DNA of 52,379 nucleotides from Candidatus Bathyarchaeota archaeon A05DMB-2 (GTDB taxonomy: Archaea > Thermoproteota > Bathyarchaeia > Bathyarchaeales > Bathycorpusculaceae). Shown here piece after piece: positions 7,390 to 14,592 of this stretch (position 1 is the stretch's first letter; the number at the start of each line of letters is the position of its first letter). The stretch lies in NCBI GenBank assembly GCA_018475625.1, contig JAAKEZ010000014.1:1-52379 (forward strand), given 5' to 3'. The notes under the pieces were generated by a model that did no database searches, was not told where the DNA came from, and saw nothing but the letters and a program-made list of their open reading frames with translations. Position numbers and translations under genes: made by a program.

Positions 7390-7746
7390 TTAGGGTTTTT
7401 TCATTTTCTTTACTCGTTCAAGAGTGCTGAGCAGCTCGGAGAGCGCGGCGCTTAGCTTCTGCAGTTCATCCACGTCCTCGGTGCTCTGGATTTTGTCCTG
7501 TATCTGCTGCACCTTAGACAGGATGGTGGCTTCAAGCTTGTCGTAGGCTGTGCTGCTGGCTTTCGGTTCTTCTCCTTCCTTTACCACGATGACTTTCTTC
7601 TCGTCTTTGGCGCACCATAATGTGCCGTCTTGCAGCCTGAAGAGCGGCGACGCGCAGACCGGGCATGACAGCTCGGTTAAGGTGGCGCCTTGGCGGAGCA
7701 GGTCAGCCATGCGTTTGATGGGTTGATCTTCTGTCTTCCCTTCCAT
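7390..7746 (-). CDS. SSSCA1/autoantigen p27-like zinc-ribbon protein
   Basis: The 118-aa product from the ATG at 7746 contains KRMADLLRQGATLTELSCPV followed by CASPLFRLQDGTLWCAKDEK. This is the conserved N-terminal pattern of archaeal proteins related to the Sjogren syndrome/scleroderma autoantigen 1 family. CPVC forms one zinc knuckle; the second is degenerate (WCAKDEK, with one Cys). The C-terminal half is a coiled coil (LEATILSKVQQIQDKIQ). The open frame extends upstream to 8037, but that part is antisense to the UPF0147 gene and is not coding. It is divergent from UPF0147 across a 70-bp promoter region. Confidence 0.75.
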   Translation of the reverse strand: MEGKTEDQPIKRMADLLRQGATLTELSCPVCASPLFRLQDGTLWCAKDEKKVIVVKEGEEPKASSTAYDKLEATILSKVQQIQDKIQSTEDVDELQKLSAALSELLSTLERVKKMKKP

Positions 7747-7816
7747 TTGAGAACCCCAAAGTAAATACGTGCCAAAGCTTATATAATTTGACTGCTGCGA
7801 ATGATTTAGGTGGTTC

Positions 7817-8101
7817 ATGCTTATGGTGCGGAAGAAAAAGACAGCGGAATACGAGGAAAAGATTAAGCAAGCGTTGGCTGTGCTTGGGGTGGTTTCAGAA
7901 GACAGCACGACTCCGAGAAACATCCGACGCGCGGCAAAAGATGCCATGGACGCGCTGCAAAGTCCAGAGTTCACGCCCGCTGTGAGAGCTTCGAACGCGG
8001 TTTCGCTTTTGGATGAGATTCTGCAGGACCCGAACATGCCGCCTTACACGCGGGTGAAACTGTGGAACGTGATGAGCCTCATTGAAGCCATAAAAGATTA
8101 A
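7817..8101 (+). CDS. UPF0147 family protein; 3' end is the element integration site
   Basis: The 94-aa helical protein (KQALAVLGVVSEDSTTPRN, IRRAAKDAMDALQ, SLLDEILQDPNMPPYTR) matches the archaeal UPF0147 family of unknown function at its usual length. AGGTGG upstream fits better with the second ATG (7823). The last codons, GAA GCC ATA AAA GA(T), are the left attachment core (8084-8097). After integration the element supplies the final base of the Asp codon and a TAA stop. The right chromosomal junction at 43124 shows that the original end was GAC TAG. The encoded C-terminus EAIKD is therefore unchanged by integration. Confidence 0.85.
   Translation: MLMVRKKKTAEYEEKIKQALAVLGVVSEDSTTPRNIRRAAKDAMDALQSPEFTPAVRASNAVSLLDEILQDPNMPPYTRVKLWNVMSLIEAIKD
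8084..8097 (+). other. attL core of the 17.5-kb element
   Basis: The 14-bp core gaagccataaaaga is shared exactly with 25597-25610 and 43110-43123. The base to its left is T here but A in the other two. The bases to its right (ttaactgggag) match the middle site but differ from the right site (ctagctggcgc). Crossover therefore happened inside these 14 bp. Confidence 0.88.
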
Positions 8102-8117
8102 CTGGGAGCATATAAGA

Positions 8118-9401
8118 CTACTTTCGCTTTCTGAAGACCCTGGCTCCATCTATTTCTGCAATGTATTCAAAGCCTACTTCGAGCAGTTTGCAAGCTTCAT
8201 CTAGGTTGTGAGCAACTTTTACGTGGAATTCGTCATCTGCGTTCTGAAATAATGCTTTTTCGAGGTTGATGTAGATCAGTGTGTTTCTGAGGTCTCTGTG
8301 GCCGAGGACTTGCTGGACGTGCAGGATGTCTTTGGTTTTGTGGTATTCCATGGTTGCTTTCCAGTGGCGAAATGTGTGCAAGCCGATTTCTTTTAGGCGT
8401 GGATTTTGCAGTTTGAACGCTATACTTTTTCGTGTTTTGTAGAAGTTGGATTTGAGGCTGTAGAGTGTTGCGAAGACTTTTTCTGTTTGTCTTGAGTGGT
8501 TGCTTAGCATGTCTATTAGCTTGCGGCTGATTGGTAATACGCGTGCTCTGCTTCCTTTTTCTGGGGTTATGCGTACTATTTTTCGTTCGAAGTCTATGTC
8601 GCTCCATTTTAGCTTTGCCACTTCTCCGCATCTTGCGCCTGTTTCTTTTAGGAATTGGAGAAAAGTTGCGAGTATTCTGCCGCTTCCTGAGATAAGCTGG
8701 TCGATGTCGGCTTCTGTTGGTATGAAAGGTGCTTTGTCTACGGGCTTGTATTTTGGCGGTTGCCATGAGAGGTTGTTGAATTTTAGAAAACTGCCGTAGA
8801 CGATGACTGCCATGGCTTTTGTGGCTTCGTTCCACTCTTTGTCTTTGGCTAAGTATTCTTTCACTGCTTCAGGGGTTAAGTCGGTGTTTTTTGCTAGTTT
8901 CCTAAGAACTGCGCCATAACTTCCAAGGGTGTTGCTTTGGACTCCGTTTTGGCTCAGGTTCCAGAGGAATTCGACGATTTTTCCTGTTTTATCAGTTAAC
9001 TGCGTTGTGCCCTCCCGCTGGGCTGTTTCCTGTCGGGTTCCGCTTGTGACCAAGTTTAATCCTCCTATCTGGAGGGTCCGTGCTCCTCGCATGTGCGATT
9101 CACTGCGTTCTTGGTGCTCTAGAGAAAAGTTGGAGGCTGTAATTAAATTCCATTCTGAAGATTTTTGTGATGGTTTGTTTTGTTTTTGAGTTTGGCTGAA
9201 TCGGTAATTGCAGTCACGGCAAAGCCACCTTTGAACGCTTTCTCCATTTGTCAAATATCGCATTCCGTCTCGGTATATGCGGTTTGAGCCGCATCGTGGG
9301 CATAGGGGGCTGGTGCCAGTGTCCTCTTTTGTGGGCAACTTACCATCGTTTGAACTGGCTTTATCGCCAAATGCCCCGTTTTCTGGTGTAGGTTCAGCCA
9401 T
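8118..9401 (-). CDS. Zinc-ribbon tyrosine recombinase (element integrase), copy A
   Basis: The 427-aa integrase catalyses site-specific recombination at the adjacent att core, 20 bp from its stop codon. An N-terminal zinc ribbon (C34, C37, C61, C64; CPRCGSN and WLCRDCNYRF) resembles those of transposases and archaeal integrases. A SAM-like core-binding domain spans about 140-215. The catalytic set is complete: R257 in ETGARCGEVAKL, K282, H342-x-x-R345 in HTFRHWK, H368 in LGHRD, and Y377 in TLIYINL. A strong ribosome-binding site (GGGAGGA) precedes the ATG. The gene is uninterrupted, so att is not within int. It lies 20 bp downstream of the primase gene and is likely co-transcribed with it. 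Confidence 0.9.
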   Translation of the reverse strand: MAEPTPENGAFGDKASSNDGKLPTKEDTGTSPLCPRCGSNRIYRDGMRYLTNGESVQRWLCRDCNYRFSQTQKQNKPSQKSSEWNLITASNFSLEHQERSESHMRGARTLQIGGLNLVTSGTRQETAQREGTTQLTDKTGKIVEFLWNLSQNGVQSNTLGSYGAVLRKLAKNTDLTPEAVKEYLAKDKEWNEATKAMAVIVYGSFLKFNNLSWQPPKYKPVDKAPFIPTEADIDQLISGSGRILATFLQFLKETGARCGEVAKLKWSDIDFERKIVRITPEKGSRARVLPISRKLIDMLSNHSRQTEKVFATLYSLKSNFYKTRKSIAFKLQNPRLKEIGLHTFRHWKATMEYHKTKDILHVQQVLGHRDLRNTLIYINLEKALFQNADDEFHVKVAHNLDEACKLLEVGFEYIAEIDGARVFRKRK

Positions 9402-9421
9402 TTCCTCCCGCCCGCTTAGTC

Positions 9422-11983
9422 TTAGTTGTTCAGTTTTTCAGAAAGACGCAGTCCGCATGGTCCACAGAGGTGCCCCCAAGCATCATCAAACAGAGTGACC
9501 AGCCAATCCAACCTATCCTTGACCCCGCAGGCTACACATGTTTCAATTTCAACATCCGCCGTTAACCTTGTTAACTCCTTGGTCTTGGATGCGAGAAACT
9601 CGATTTCCGAGCTTGGAGAAGTGGACTTTTCGGTTTTGTCCAAGTAATCATGTTCTGTTTGGCAATCTAAGCCTGAATTTGCCGTAGATGGCATCTGGAC
9701 ATCAGGACACGATGAGACATCGTGTGGGCTAAGCGAAGTATAGCTCTGCAAAACTTGATCAACCGCTACTGGTTTGGCGTTTCCTATACTAAAGCTCACA
9801 GGTATGCCTTTCGCTTGTCCAGTTGTCCAGACAGTTTTCAGCCAGTTTCTGAGACTTTCCGTATGAAAGGAGCTGATTGATCGGATATTTTTGAGAAGGT
9901 CCAGATGATTAGGCTCCTTTTGCAGCAGCGAATAATGGTTTGTTTTTCCCTGCGCCTCTTCCTTCAGATAACCAGCTTGAGCAAGAGTTTTTAGCACACG
10001 TGTGGCGGTCTTTGTGGAAATCTTAAGCTTAGACGCAACATCATTCTTGTTCAAAGACACATCTGCGTTAACGAAGAGCGCCAAGGCTTCCTGTTGCCGC
10101 TTCTCAATCCGAGAAACCGTTTCTATAATGGATGCTCGAAGTATTTCCAGCGCCTTAAGAAAATCCGAAGGCTCAGCAACAACGTACTCAAGCTTGTCCA
10201 CTACCACACGCAGGCGCTGTCTCTGGTTGAGCAACGCAAGTGTCTTGGTGAAGTTAATGATTTTCTTCACATGCGTTCTAAGCGCCACTTCCTGCTCACG
10301 TTTAACAGCCAAACCCAAAATCCCCAAAAGCTGCGAAGGAGCAAAAACAATAACCTCGAGCTTCCAATCCAGCATCCGCAGCGCATTCTGGAAATCCTCT
10401 TCTTTGAAAGGCAGCTCTTTCTGCAAACCAAGCGTGTTTCTCAGCGAATCTGGATAGCTGGCGTCTCGAAGCTCCTTAGCCATAACCCGCTTAGTAAGCG
10501 CCGTGGAATGGTTCATCGAGTGCTTCAAAACGCGCCGGTACAGGTCTGGATTTACGTCTATGTCGCTGCTGGTTGTGATAAAGTTCTTGGCGTTAGTTTT
10601 GGCTTTGCCCATCTCCATCTTGCCCGTTAGCTCGTTACGCATGGGATAGATGGTTTCGATGCTTTCGCCTTCGCCTATGGCGCGTAGGCTGAGGCTTCCG
10701 CTGTCGCCTCGTACGCCAACCGCCTCGTAGATGAGCAGTGTGCCGTCGAAGTCTTCGGGCAAATACTTTATGGCTTCAGGCGTGCTGGTGGTGAATTCGA
10801 AGTACCATTCTTTGGGAATTAAAGGTTTGATGGCTCTGATGCTCTCGTTTTTGCCGCTACCACTAAAACCGCTGATCATGCCCGACACGGGGTAGCGTGT
10901 TCTTCCACTGCAAAACATTATGAAGTTGGATTTTATGGCTTCATCTTCACCGATTAATCGGCGTCTCCCATACGCGAGAGCGTAGTCTAAGAGTTCACCT
11001 TGATTTAGCAGTCTTTCTGCTCTTTCAGTTTCTTCTTTGCTGAGCATCTTGGGGACGCTGGATGGAGCGATTGGGCAGTCGTCTTTGCGGCAGTTGCTTT
11101 TGAGAAAGGCGTCTTGACAGCCGTAGACGTATCCGCCGTTGACCGCGCTTTTCACAATGCCCTGTAGCTCTTGATCTTCCAATGGCGGGTCGTTTAGCCT
11201 GTTGATTTTACGCATTTGCTCAAGGACCTTGTCTGGTCGCAGCTTGCGGAAGTTAACCAAAAAAGATGCAAGGCGTATGGCGTGTTCGTTTCTCTCCCCC
11301 TCTTTGGCGCCTCTGTATAGCGCTTCTATACATGGCGGAGTTTTGCCAGTAAACCGTTTTCCTGACAGATCCTTGCGGTTAAACCATGATTCGGCTTGGT
11401 TTGGTTCTTTTTGGGGTTTGAAACCCGCATGGTACATGGCTTCGAACAATTCTGTCTCAAGATCGCTTACGATGCTGGGCTGGTTATCATTTAATCGAAT
11501 GTACCCGTGACTTGGCGCCATAATGCACAATTTGCCTTCACCAAGCAACTCTAAACCGCATTCACTGTGAAAGCTGCTAATCGTCTTGGGTTTAGCATGT
11601 GTCTGATAGATCCAGTGTTGTCCTCCGCTGGGCGACTGCTCGATTTGCGTTATGAGCAGTTGTTTGAGGATTTGCTTGCCTTTGGCTTGTGCTTCTTCGC
11701 CGACCTTTTTTACGTCAAAATCCACTGCAGCAATGTAGAGCCCGTTTTTCTGTTTTGTCCCGCATAGGACGCTAAAGCCATCCGCGTTTTGCCAGGGCTG
11801 ATTTTTGAATTCTTCTTTTGTTTGCTGGCGGGTTTGCCATTGAGCCCATTCCGTTAAGGGTTTCTTTTGCTTGACAGCAACAACTGCTATGCCTCTTTCA
11901 AAGTACGCCTTAGCTGTTATTAGCAGTTGGTCAGTTGCTTTTTGTTCTCCATTCGGAATGGTGCGAGTTTTCTGTTCAGCCAT
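9422..11983 (-). CDS. Primase-polymerase / P-loop helicase-like replication protein, copy A
   Basis: The 853-aa protein is built like archaeal plasmid replication proteins (pRN1 ORF904 type). An N-terminal prim-pol domain (about 20-190) carries the metal-binding D88-F-D90 and H123 in SGGQHWIY. A PriCT-like helical segment follows (about 230-285, RNEHAIRLASFLVNFRKLR), then a Cys cluster (C289, C298, C303). Next comes a P-loop domain with Walker A GFSGSGKN (372-379) and Walker B GTLLIYEAV. After that are a winged helix (NKNDVASKLKISTKTATRVL, about 640-700) and a C-terminal zinc knuckle pair (CVAC and CGPC). It probably primes and unwinds element DNA. The helicase class is uncertain, as the arrangement is not a textbook SF3 core. 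Confidence 0.85.
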   Translation of the reverse strand: MAEQKTRTIPNGEQKATDQLLITAKAYFERGIAVVAVKQKKPLTEWAQWQTRQQTKEEFKNQPWQNADGFSVLCGTKQKNGLYIAAVDFDVKKVGEEAQAKGKQILKQLLITQIEQSPSGGQHWIYQTHAKPKTISSFHSECGLELLGEGKLCIMAPSHGYIRLNDNQPSIVSDLETELFEAMYHAGFKPQKEPNQAESWFNRKDLSGKRFTGKTPPCIEALYRGAKEGERNEHAIRLASFLVNFRKLRPDKVLEQMRKINRLNDPPLEDQELQGIVKSAVNGGYVYGCQDAFLKSNCRKDDCPIAPSSVPKMLSKEETERAERLLNQGELLDYALAYGRRRLIGEDEAIKSNFIMFCSGRTRYPVSGMISGFSGSGKNESIRAIKPLIPKEWYFEFTTSTPEAIKYLPEDFDGTLLIYEAVGVRGDSGSLSLRAIGEGESIETIYPMRNELTGKMEMGKAKTNAKNFITTSSDIDVNPDLYRRVLKHSMNHSTALTKRVMAKELRDASYPDSLRNTLGLQKELPFKEEDFQNALRMLDWKLEVIVFAPSQLLGILGLAVKREQEVALRTHVKKIINFTKTLALLNQRQRLRVVVDKLEYVVAEPSDFLKALEILRASIIETVSRIEKRQQEALALFVNADVSLNKNDVASKLKISTKTATRVLKTLAQAGYLKEEAQGKTNHYSLLQKEPNHLDLLKNIRSISSFHTESLRNWLKTVWTTGQAKGIPVSFSIGNAKPVAVDQVLQSYTSLSPHDVSSCPDVQMPSTANSGLDCQTEHDYLDKTEKSTSPSSEIEFLASKTKELTRLTADVEIETCVACGVKDRLDWLVTLFDDAWGHLCGPCGLRLSEKLNN

Positions 11984-11993
11984 CGAGTCACCT

Positions 11994-12317
11994 TTAGAGG
12001 AAAAATTCCAATTGGTTTATGCCGCAGCTTTGGATGTATTTTCTGCGGACAGGCAAACCAACCTGCAAAATTTCTTTTTGGATAGCTTCTTTTGTTGCGC
12101 CGCTTTGCTGGCTTAACTTTTCAAGTACAGCCTGCTGCTGCCAGTCGGCAAGTGCTTTCCAGTCCACCGTGAAGACTGACTCGATGTCTTTTATGCCCTC
12201 AAGCTTGGCCCGCTGTGTCGCTATGCTCTGTATGGGTACTTTGCCGTCTGGGAAGACGTCGCCCCATTCTCGTTTGCCTTCAAAGTTCAAACGCGCCCAT
12301 GCTCGATGGTTGGTCAA
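11994..12317 (-). CDS. Small element protein (107 aa), copy A
   Basis: Starts at a TTG (12315-12317). The body is helical: AIATQRAKL-type region, then TVDWKALADWQQQAVLEKLS and GATKEAIQKEILQVGL. No catalytic motif is seen. It ends 10 bp before the replication protein's ATG and follows the 121-aa gene, so it is part of the minus-strand replication operon. Comparable small proteins accompany prim-pol genes in archaeal plasmids, but I do not recognise this one. Confidence 0.6.
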   Translation of the reverse strand: MTNHRAWARLNFEGKREWGDVFPDGKVPIQSIATQRAKLEGIKDIESVFTVDWKALADWQQQAVLEKLSQQSGATKEAIQKEILQVGLPVRRKYIQSCGINQLEFFL

Positions 12318-12338
12318 AATAGAATCCCTCGTGTAGCG

Positions 12339-12704
12339 TTAGGTTTTGGGTTTGAGTTTTTGGCGGTAAATCTTGTCTTCCCCGTATAGCCAATACGAGT
12401 GCTGGTAGCCATCGCCATGGTAGCGGTCTTTTATGGTTGCGTTGCTGTTCCGCAGTATGCTGTAGGCGCTGCTCCATTTGTCGGCTAAGTTGTTTTGTCT
12501 GTAGGCAACTTCGAAATCGCCGAGTTTAGCGCCCTGCTGAGGCTCAAACCGCAGCGTGGTGAATGTTACTTCTTGGACGGCGGTAGCTTGCTTTTTCTCT
12601 TTTACTTCAGGCGGCGCCAAAGAATCAAGGTACTCGTTTGCTGCGTCAGCAATCATCAGGCATCCGTCACGAAGTTTTATAAGGAATTCGATTTGTTTGT
12701 CCAT
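12339..12704 (-). CDS. Small element protein (121 aa), copy A
   Basis: An N-terminal amphipathic helix (IEFLIKLRDGCLMIADAANE) is followed by a beta-rich region (EVTFTTLRFEPQQGAKLGDF) and an aromatic C-terminus (YHGDGYQHSYWLYGEDKIYR). The family is unknown. Its ATG at 12704 lies 2 bp downstream of the stop of the 49-aa gene, indicating translational coupling within the replication operon. Confidence 0.6.
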   Translation of the reverse strand: MDKQIEFLIKLRDGCLMIADAANEYLDSLAPPEVKEKKQATAVQEVTFTTLRFEPQQGAKLGDFEVAYRQNNLADKWSSAYSILRNSNATIKDRYHGDGYQHSYWLYGEDKIYRQKLKPKT

Positions 12705-12706
12705 GT

Positions 12707-12856
12707 TTAACTCTCCAGTTCAGCTGAGTTTGGCGTCTTTGGCTTGTGCTCGTAATCTTCTATGTGTTCGTCGAGGACTTCGTAGGCTACTTCTCGGGCT
12801 ATGGAACGCATCAGTCTTGTCAGCTCAGTTTTTTCGTTGTCGTGTGGCTGGGTCAT
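12707..12856 (-). CDS. Very small element protein (49 aa), copy A
   Basis: The frame reads MTQPHDNEKTELTRLMRSIA and then a helix REVAYEVLDEHIEDYE. It starts with ATG at 12856, 5 bp after the stop of the RHH gene. GGAGG, at the end of that RHH gene, lies about 9 nt upstream as ribosome-binding site. Tight packing with both neighbours supports a real gene. The charged helical sequence suggests a partner-binding or dimeric protein; the function is unknown. Confidence 0.6.
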   Translation of the reverse strand: MTQPHDNEKTELTRLMRSIAREVAYEVLDEHIEDYEHKPKTPNSAELES

Positions 12857-12861
12857 GGCTT

Positions 12862-13032
12862 TTAGCCTCCGCTTGTTTTGCTGTTTAGCTCGGGTTTGTT
12901 GAGAAATTCGGTTATGGCTGCTCGGATGGCTTGGCTGAGATTTTTGAATTTACGTTCAAAAATCAGCTTCTCTAGGCGGGTTCTTTCAGGTGCTTCTAAA
13001 CTTATGGCAATTCTGGACTTGTAGCGTTTCAA
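12862..13032 (-). CDS. 56-aa RHH (CopG-like) regulator, copy A
   Basis: The frame from the TTG at 13032 reads KRYKSRIAISLEAPERTRLE, then helix EKLIFERKFKNLSQAIRAAI, then TEFLNKPEL. This is a complete ribbon-helix-helix domain: basic beta strand, helix, turn KNLSQ, second helix. At 56 aa it equals the size of CopG of pRN1-type plasmids, which represses the replication operon. It is the first gene of the minus-strand replication operon and overlooks a divergent promoter with an inverted repeat (13047-13074) that could be its operator. Autoregulation and copy control are inferred. Confidence 0.75.
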   Translation of the reverse strand: MKRYKSRIAISLEAPERTRLEKLIFERKFKNLSQAIRAAITEFLNKPELNSKTSGG

Positions 13033-13046
13033 GTTTTACACCTTCG

Positions 13047-13074
13047 TTTGTCATACGCTTAAATTAATGGCAAA
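13047..13074. promoter_or_regulatory. Divergent promoter with imperfect inverted repeat, possible RHH operator, copy A
   Basis: TTTGTCAT (13047-13054) and ATGGCAAA (13067-13074) form an inverted repeat with one mismatch around an AT-rich centre (cttaaattaa). It lies between the RHH gene (minus) and the 285-aa gene (plus). The AT-rich centre may also serve as TATA element. Operator function is inferred from position. Confidence 0.4.
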
Positions 13075-13089
13075 CAGATACGGGGTATT

Positions 13090-13947
13090 TTGTGGTCAAA
13101 AGTGCCTTCTCAGGTGGTTTACCAGACAAACGCAGATTGGCATACAACATACGAAGCCTTAGTTAATAATTCGCTTGTGATAGCTGATACTACGCAGAAG
13201 GGTTTGATACAGTTCTGGTTCAGGGATAGCCCGACGCTTTTTATGTTGGCGCCAACGGGTAAGTTGCAGGTGAAATGGAACAATTATGATGAGAAGAAAA
13301 TCCTGTTCAAGTTAGTAAAGAACCTGCTGGTTGCTGGCGATGGCGAGAAGCTTGTTGTGAAACCTTTGAGGCAACAGGTATGGATAGAGTATCCGGTGCC
13401 GCAGTCGTTTAAGCTCTATTGGTGCAGTGACGCAACAGAGTATGTTCTAAAAAAGACTGCAATTGAACAGTCTAAGCGATGTTCTGAAATTGGGGCGAAA
13501 AAAATTAGTGCAGAAGTCAAAGCTGAGTTTTTCAAAGTTAAAAATGCTGTTACCGAGTTGAGGCGTGAGTTTAGGTTTTTCAGGGAGCCAACGTTTAATG
13601 AGGTTGCGTTAAAATCTGGGTGTTTGAATGCTCAGCGTCTGAGGAATTATTTGGTTCTGACCTACTGGAAAGATGATTCAGAGGGGGCGGAACTGACGGC
13701 GAAGCAGGCGATTAACTTGGCTGCTTGGCTTCGCTTTAAGCAGAGTAGTCAGCTGGATCCGCAGTTGATAGCCCTGTGTAAAAAAGCGATTGATTCAGCG
13801 ACTATGGATGCGCTTGTGAGAGCAAGACTTATCCTTAAGACCTATCCTGAATTGGTTCCCACAATTAACTCAGGTAAGCTGGAGTGGCCTGACGAGACAA
13901 AGAACAAGTGGATACAGGTGTTTGGCAGCGAACCTCCAGCACCTTAG
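13090..13947 (+). CDS. Element protein of unknown function (285 aa), copy A
   Basis: Starts with TTG at 13090. The N-terminal half is beta-rich with many aromatic residues (GLIQFWFRDSPTLFMLAPTG, LRQQVWIEYPVPQSFKLYWC). The C-terminal half is helical with a possible helix-turn-helix (FNEVALKSGCLNAQRLRNYL) and long helices to the end. It is divergent from the replication operon and the first plus-strand gene, 645 bp upstream of the Cmr operon. No known family is recognised; a DNA-binding or regulatory role is possible but unproven. Confidence 0.6.
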   Translation: MWSKVPSQVVYQTNADWHTTYEALVNNSLVIADTTQKGLIQFWFRDSPTLFMLAPTGKLQVKWNNYDEKKILFKLVKNLLVAGDGEKLVVKPLRQQVWIEYPVPQSFKLYWCSDATEYVLKKTAIEQSKRCSEIGAKKISAEVKAEFFKVKNAVTELRREFRFFREPTFNEVALKSGCLNAQRLRNYLVLTYWKDDSEGAELTAKQAINLAAWLRFKQSSQLDPQLIALCKKAIDSATMDALVRARLILKTYPELVPTINSGKLEWPDETKNKWIQVFGSEPPAP

Positions 13948-14106
13948 TGCTGTTCTGGACGCCTTGAGTCGGCTGGGCTACCTAAATGTGCAAGGTAAGC
14001 CGTCTGACTTTGGATTAGCTAAAGTAAAATATTTTTTTCTTGCATGCTAGGTCTTTTTAAGTTGCCCATCTTTTTGACCTACGAGCATCAGCAACACTTT
14101 CTTGAG

Positions 14107-14157
14107 AAGAAGAAAAAATAGATTTTTTTCTCTAAAATGTCAATTTTTTTCTTCTTT
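14107..14157. terminator. A/T-rich inverted repeat with poly-T runs, copy A
   Basis: The purine run aagaagaaaaaat (14107-14119) pairs with attttttt-cttctt (14143-14157) with one extra T. The loop contains another T7 run. It follows the 285-aa gene and could end its transcript. Confidence 0.4.
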
Positions 14158-14303
14158 TGCTAAGTCCGACTCAAAAAGCACGTCTTAGTGGTAAAAGAAG
14201 CGCCTCTGCGGCAACCTTCTTCTCTTATTGCTTTAATCGAAAGTACAACAAACCATTTTTCCCGCGATTGTTGTTTTACCCAACTGCTTAAAGCCATCTT
14301 TGG

Positions 14304-14450
14304 CTATATTAGGTCTGCAAACATGGAGTCGGATTCTTCTGTCAACTGGTTGTCCCAGCATTCCCAGCACATGCCATCGTAGTCGATGTATTCTTGTTAG
14401 GTGATTTCTTTGCCGCATACTTCGCAAAAATGCTTTTTTGAGTTGACAAT
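14304..14450 (-). pseudogene. Decayed small zinc-ribbon gene, copy A
   Basis: On the minus strand the frame reads NSKKHFCEVCGKEIT, stop (TAA, 14397-14399), QEYIDYDGMCWECWDNQ and a tail ending at 14304. Two CxxC knuckles of one ribbon lie on either side of the stop, so the frame was once coding. AAAGGAG lies just upstream, but no ATG, GTG or TTG follows it in frame. Both start and middle appear mutated. Confidence 0.5.
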
Positions 14451-14545
14451 GCTCCTTTATTGTGTTCTTGGGTGGGTGTAGTTTTATGCTTTTGGGGTTT
14501 ACTTACCTGGAGAAGAAAACCAAAAAAACAATCAATCGTGTGTGC

Positions 14546-14559
14546 AAATATTTAAATTA
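14546..14559 (+). promoter_or_regulatory. TATA-like element of the Cmr operon, copy A
   Basis: aaatatttaaatta lies 33-46 bp before the TTG start of cmr1, the expected spacing for an archaeal TATA box with a short leader. A second AT-rich stretch (14565-14574) is too close to the start. Confidence 0.5.
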
Positions 14560-14592
14560 AAAACATAAATATAGAATGAGGCAAGCCAGCGT

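Larger units (their letters stand above)
13948..14592. other. Long intergenic region before the Cmr operon, copy A
   Basis: This 645-bp stretch has no convincing intact gene. It holds T-rich runs suggestive of archaeal termination (14121-14158), an A/T purine-pyrimidine inverted repeat, a decayed zinc-ribbon gene on the minus strand (14304-14450), and the Cmr promoter near its end. No CRISPR repeats are seen. A replication origin could lie here, but nothing shows it directly. Confidence 0.5.

Noticed and set aside
7747-8037. N-terminal extension of the zinc-ribbon gene at 7390
   Set aside because: It lies antisense to UPF0147 and its promoter; the family-typical start is at 7746.
8233-8835. 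200-aa basic frame (MERSHKSHGSH...) inside the integrase
   Set aside because: Same strand but another frame of the integrase gene, with low-complexity Arg/Gln/His-rich translation and no ribosome-binding site; a shadow. The same holds for 25746-26348.
10002-10630. Plus-strand frames of 151 and 178 aa within the replication protein
   Set aside because: Antisense shadows of an 853-aa protein with clear prim-pol and Walker motifs.
13948-14592. Search for a CRISPR array or leader near the Cmr operon
   Set aside because: No regularly spaced direct repeats are present here, nor in 22649-23283 or 25409-25596; only T-rich runs and single inverted repeats.
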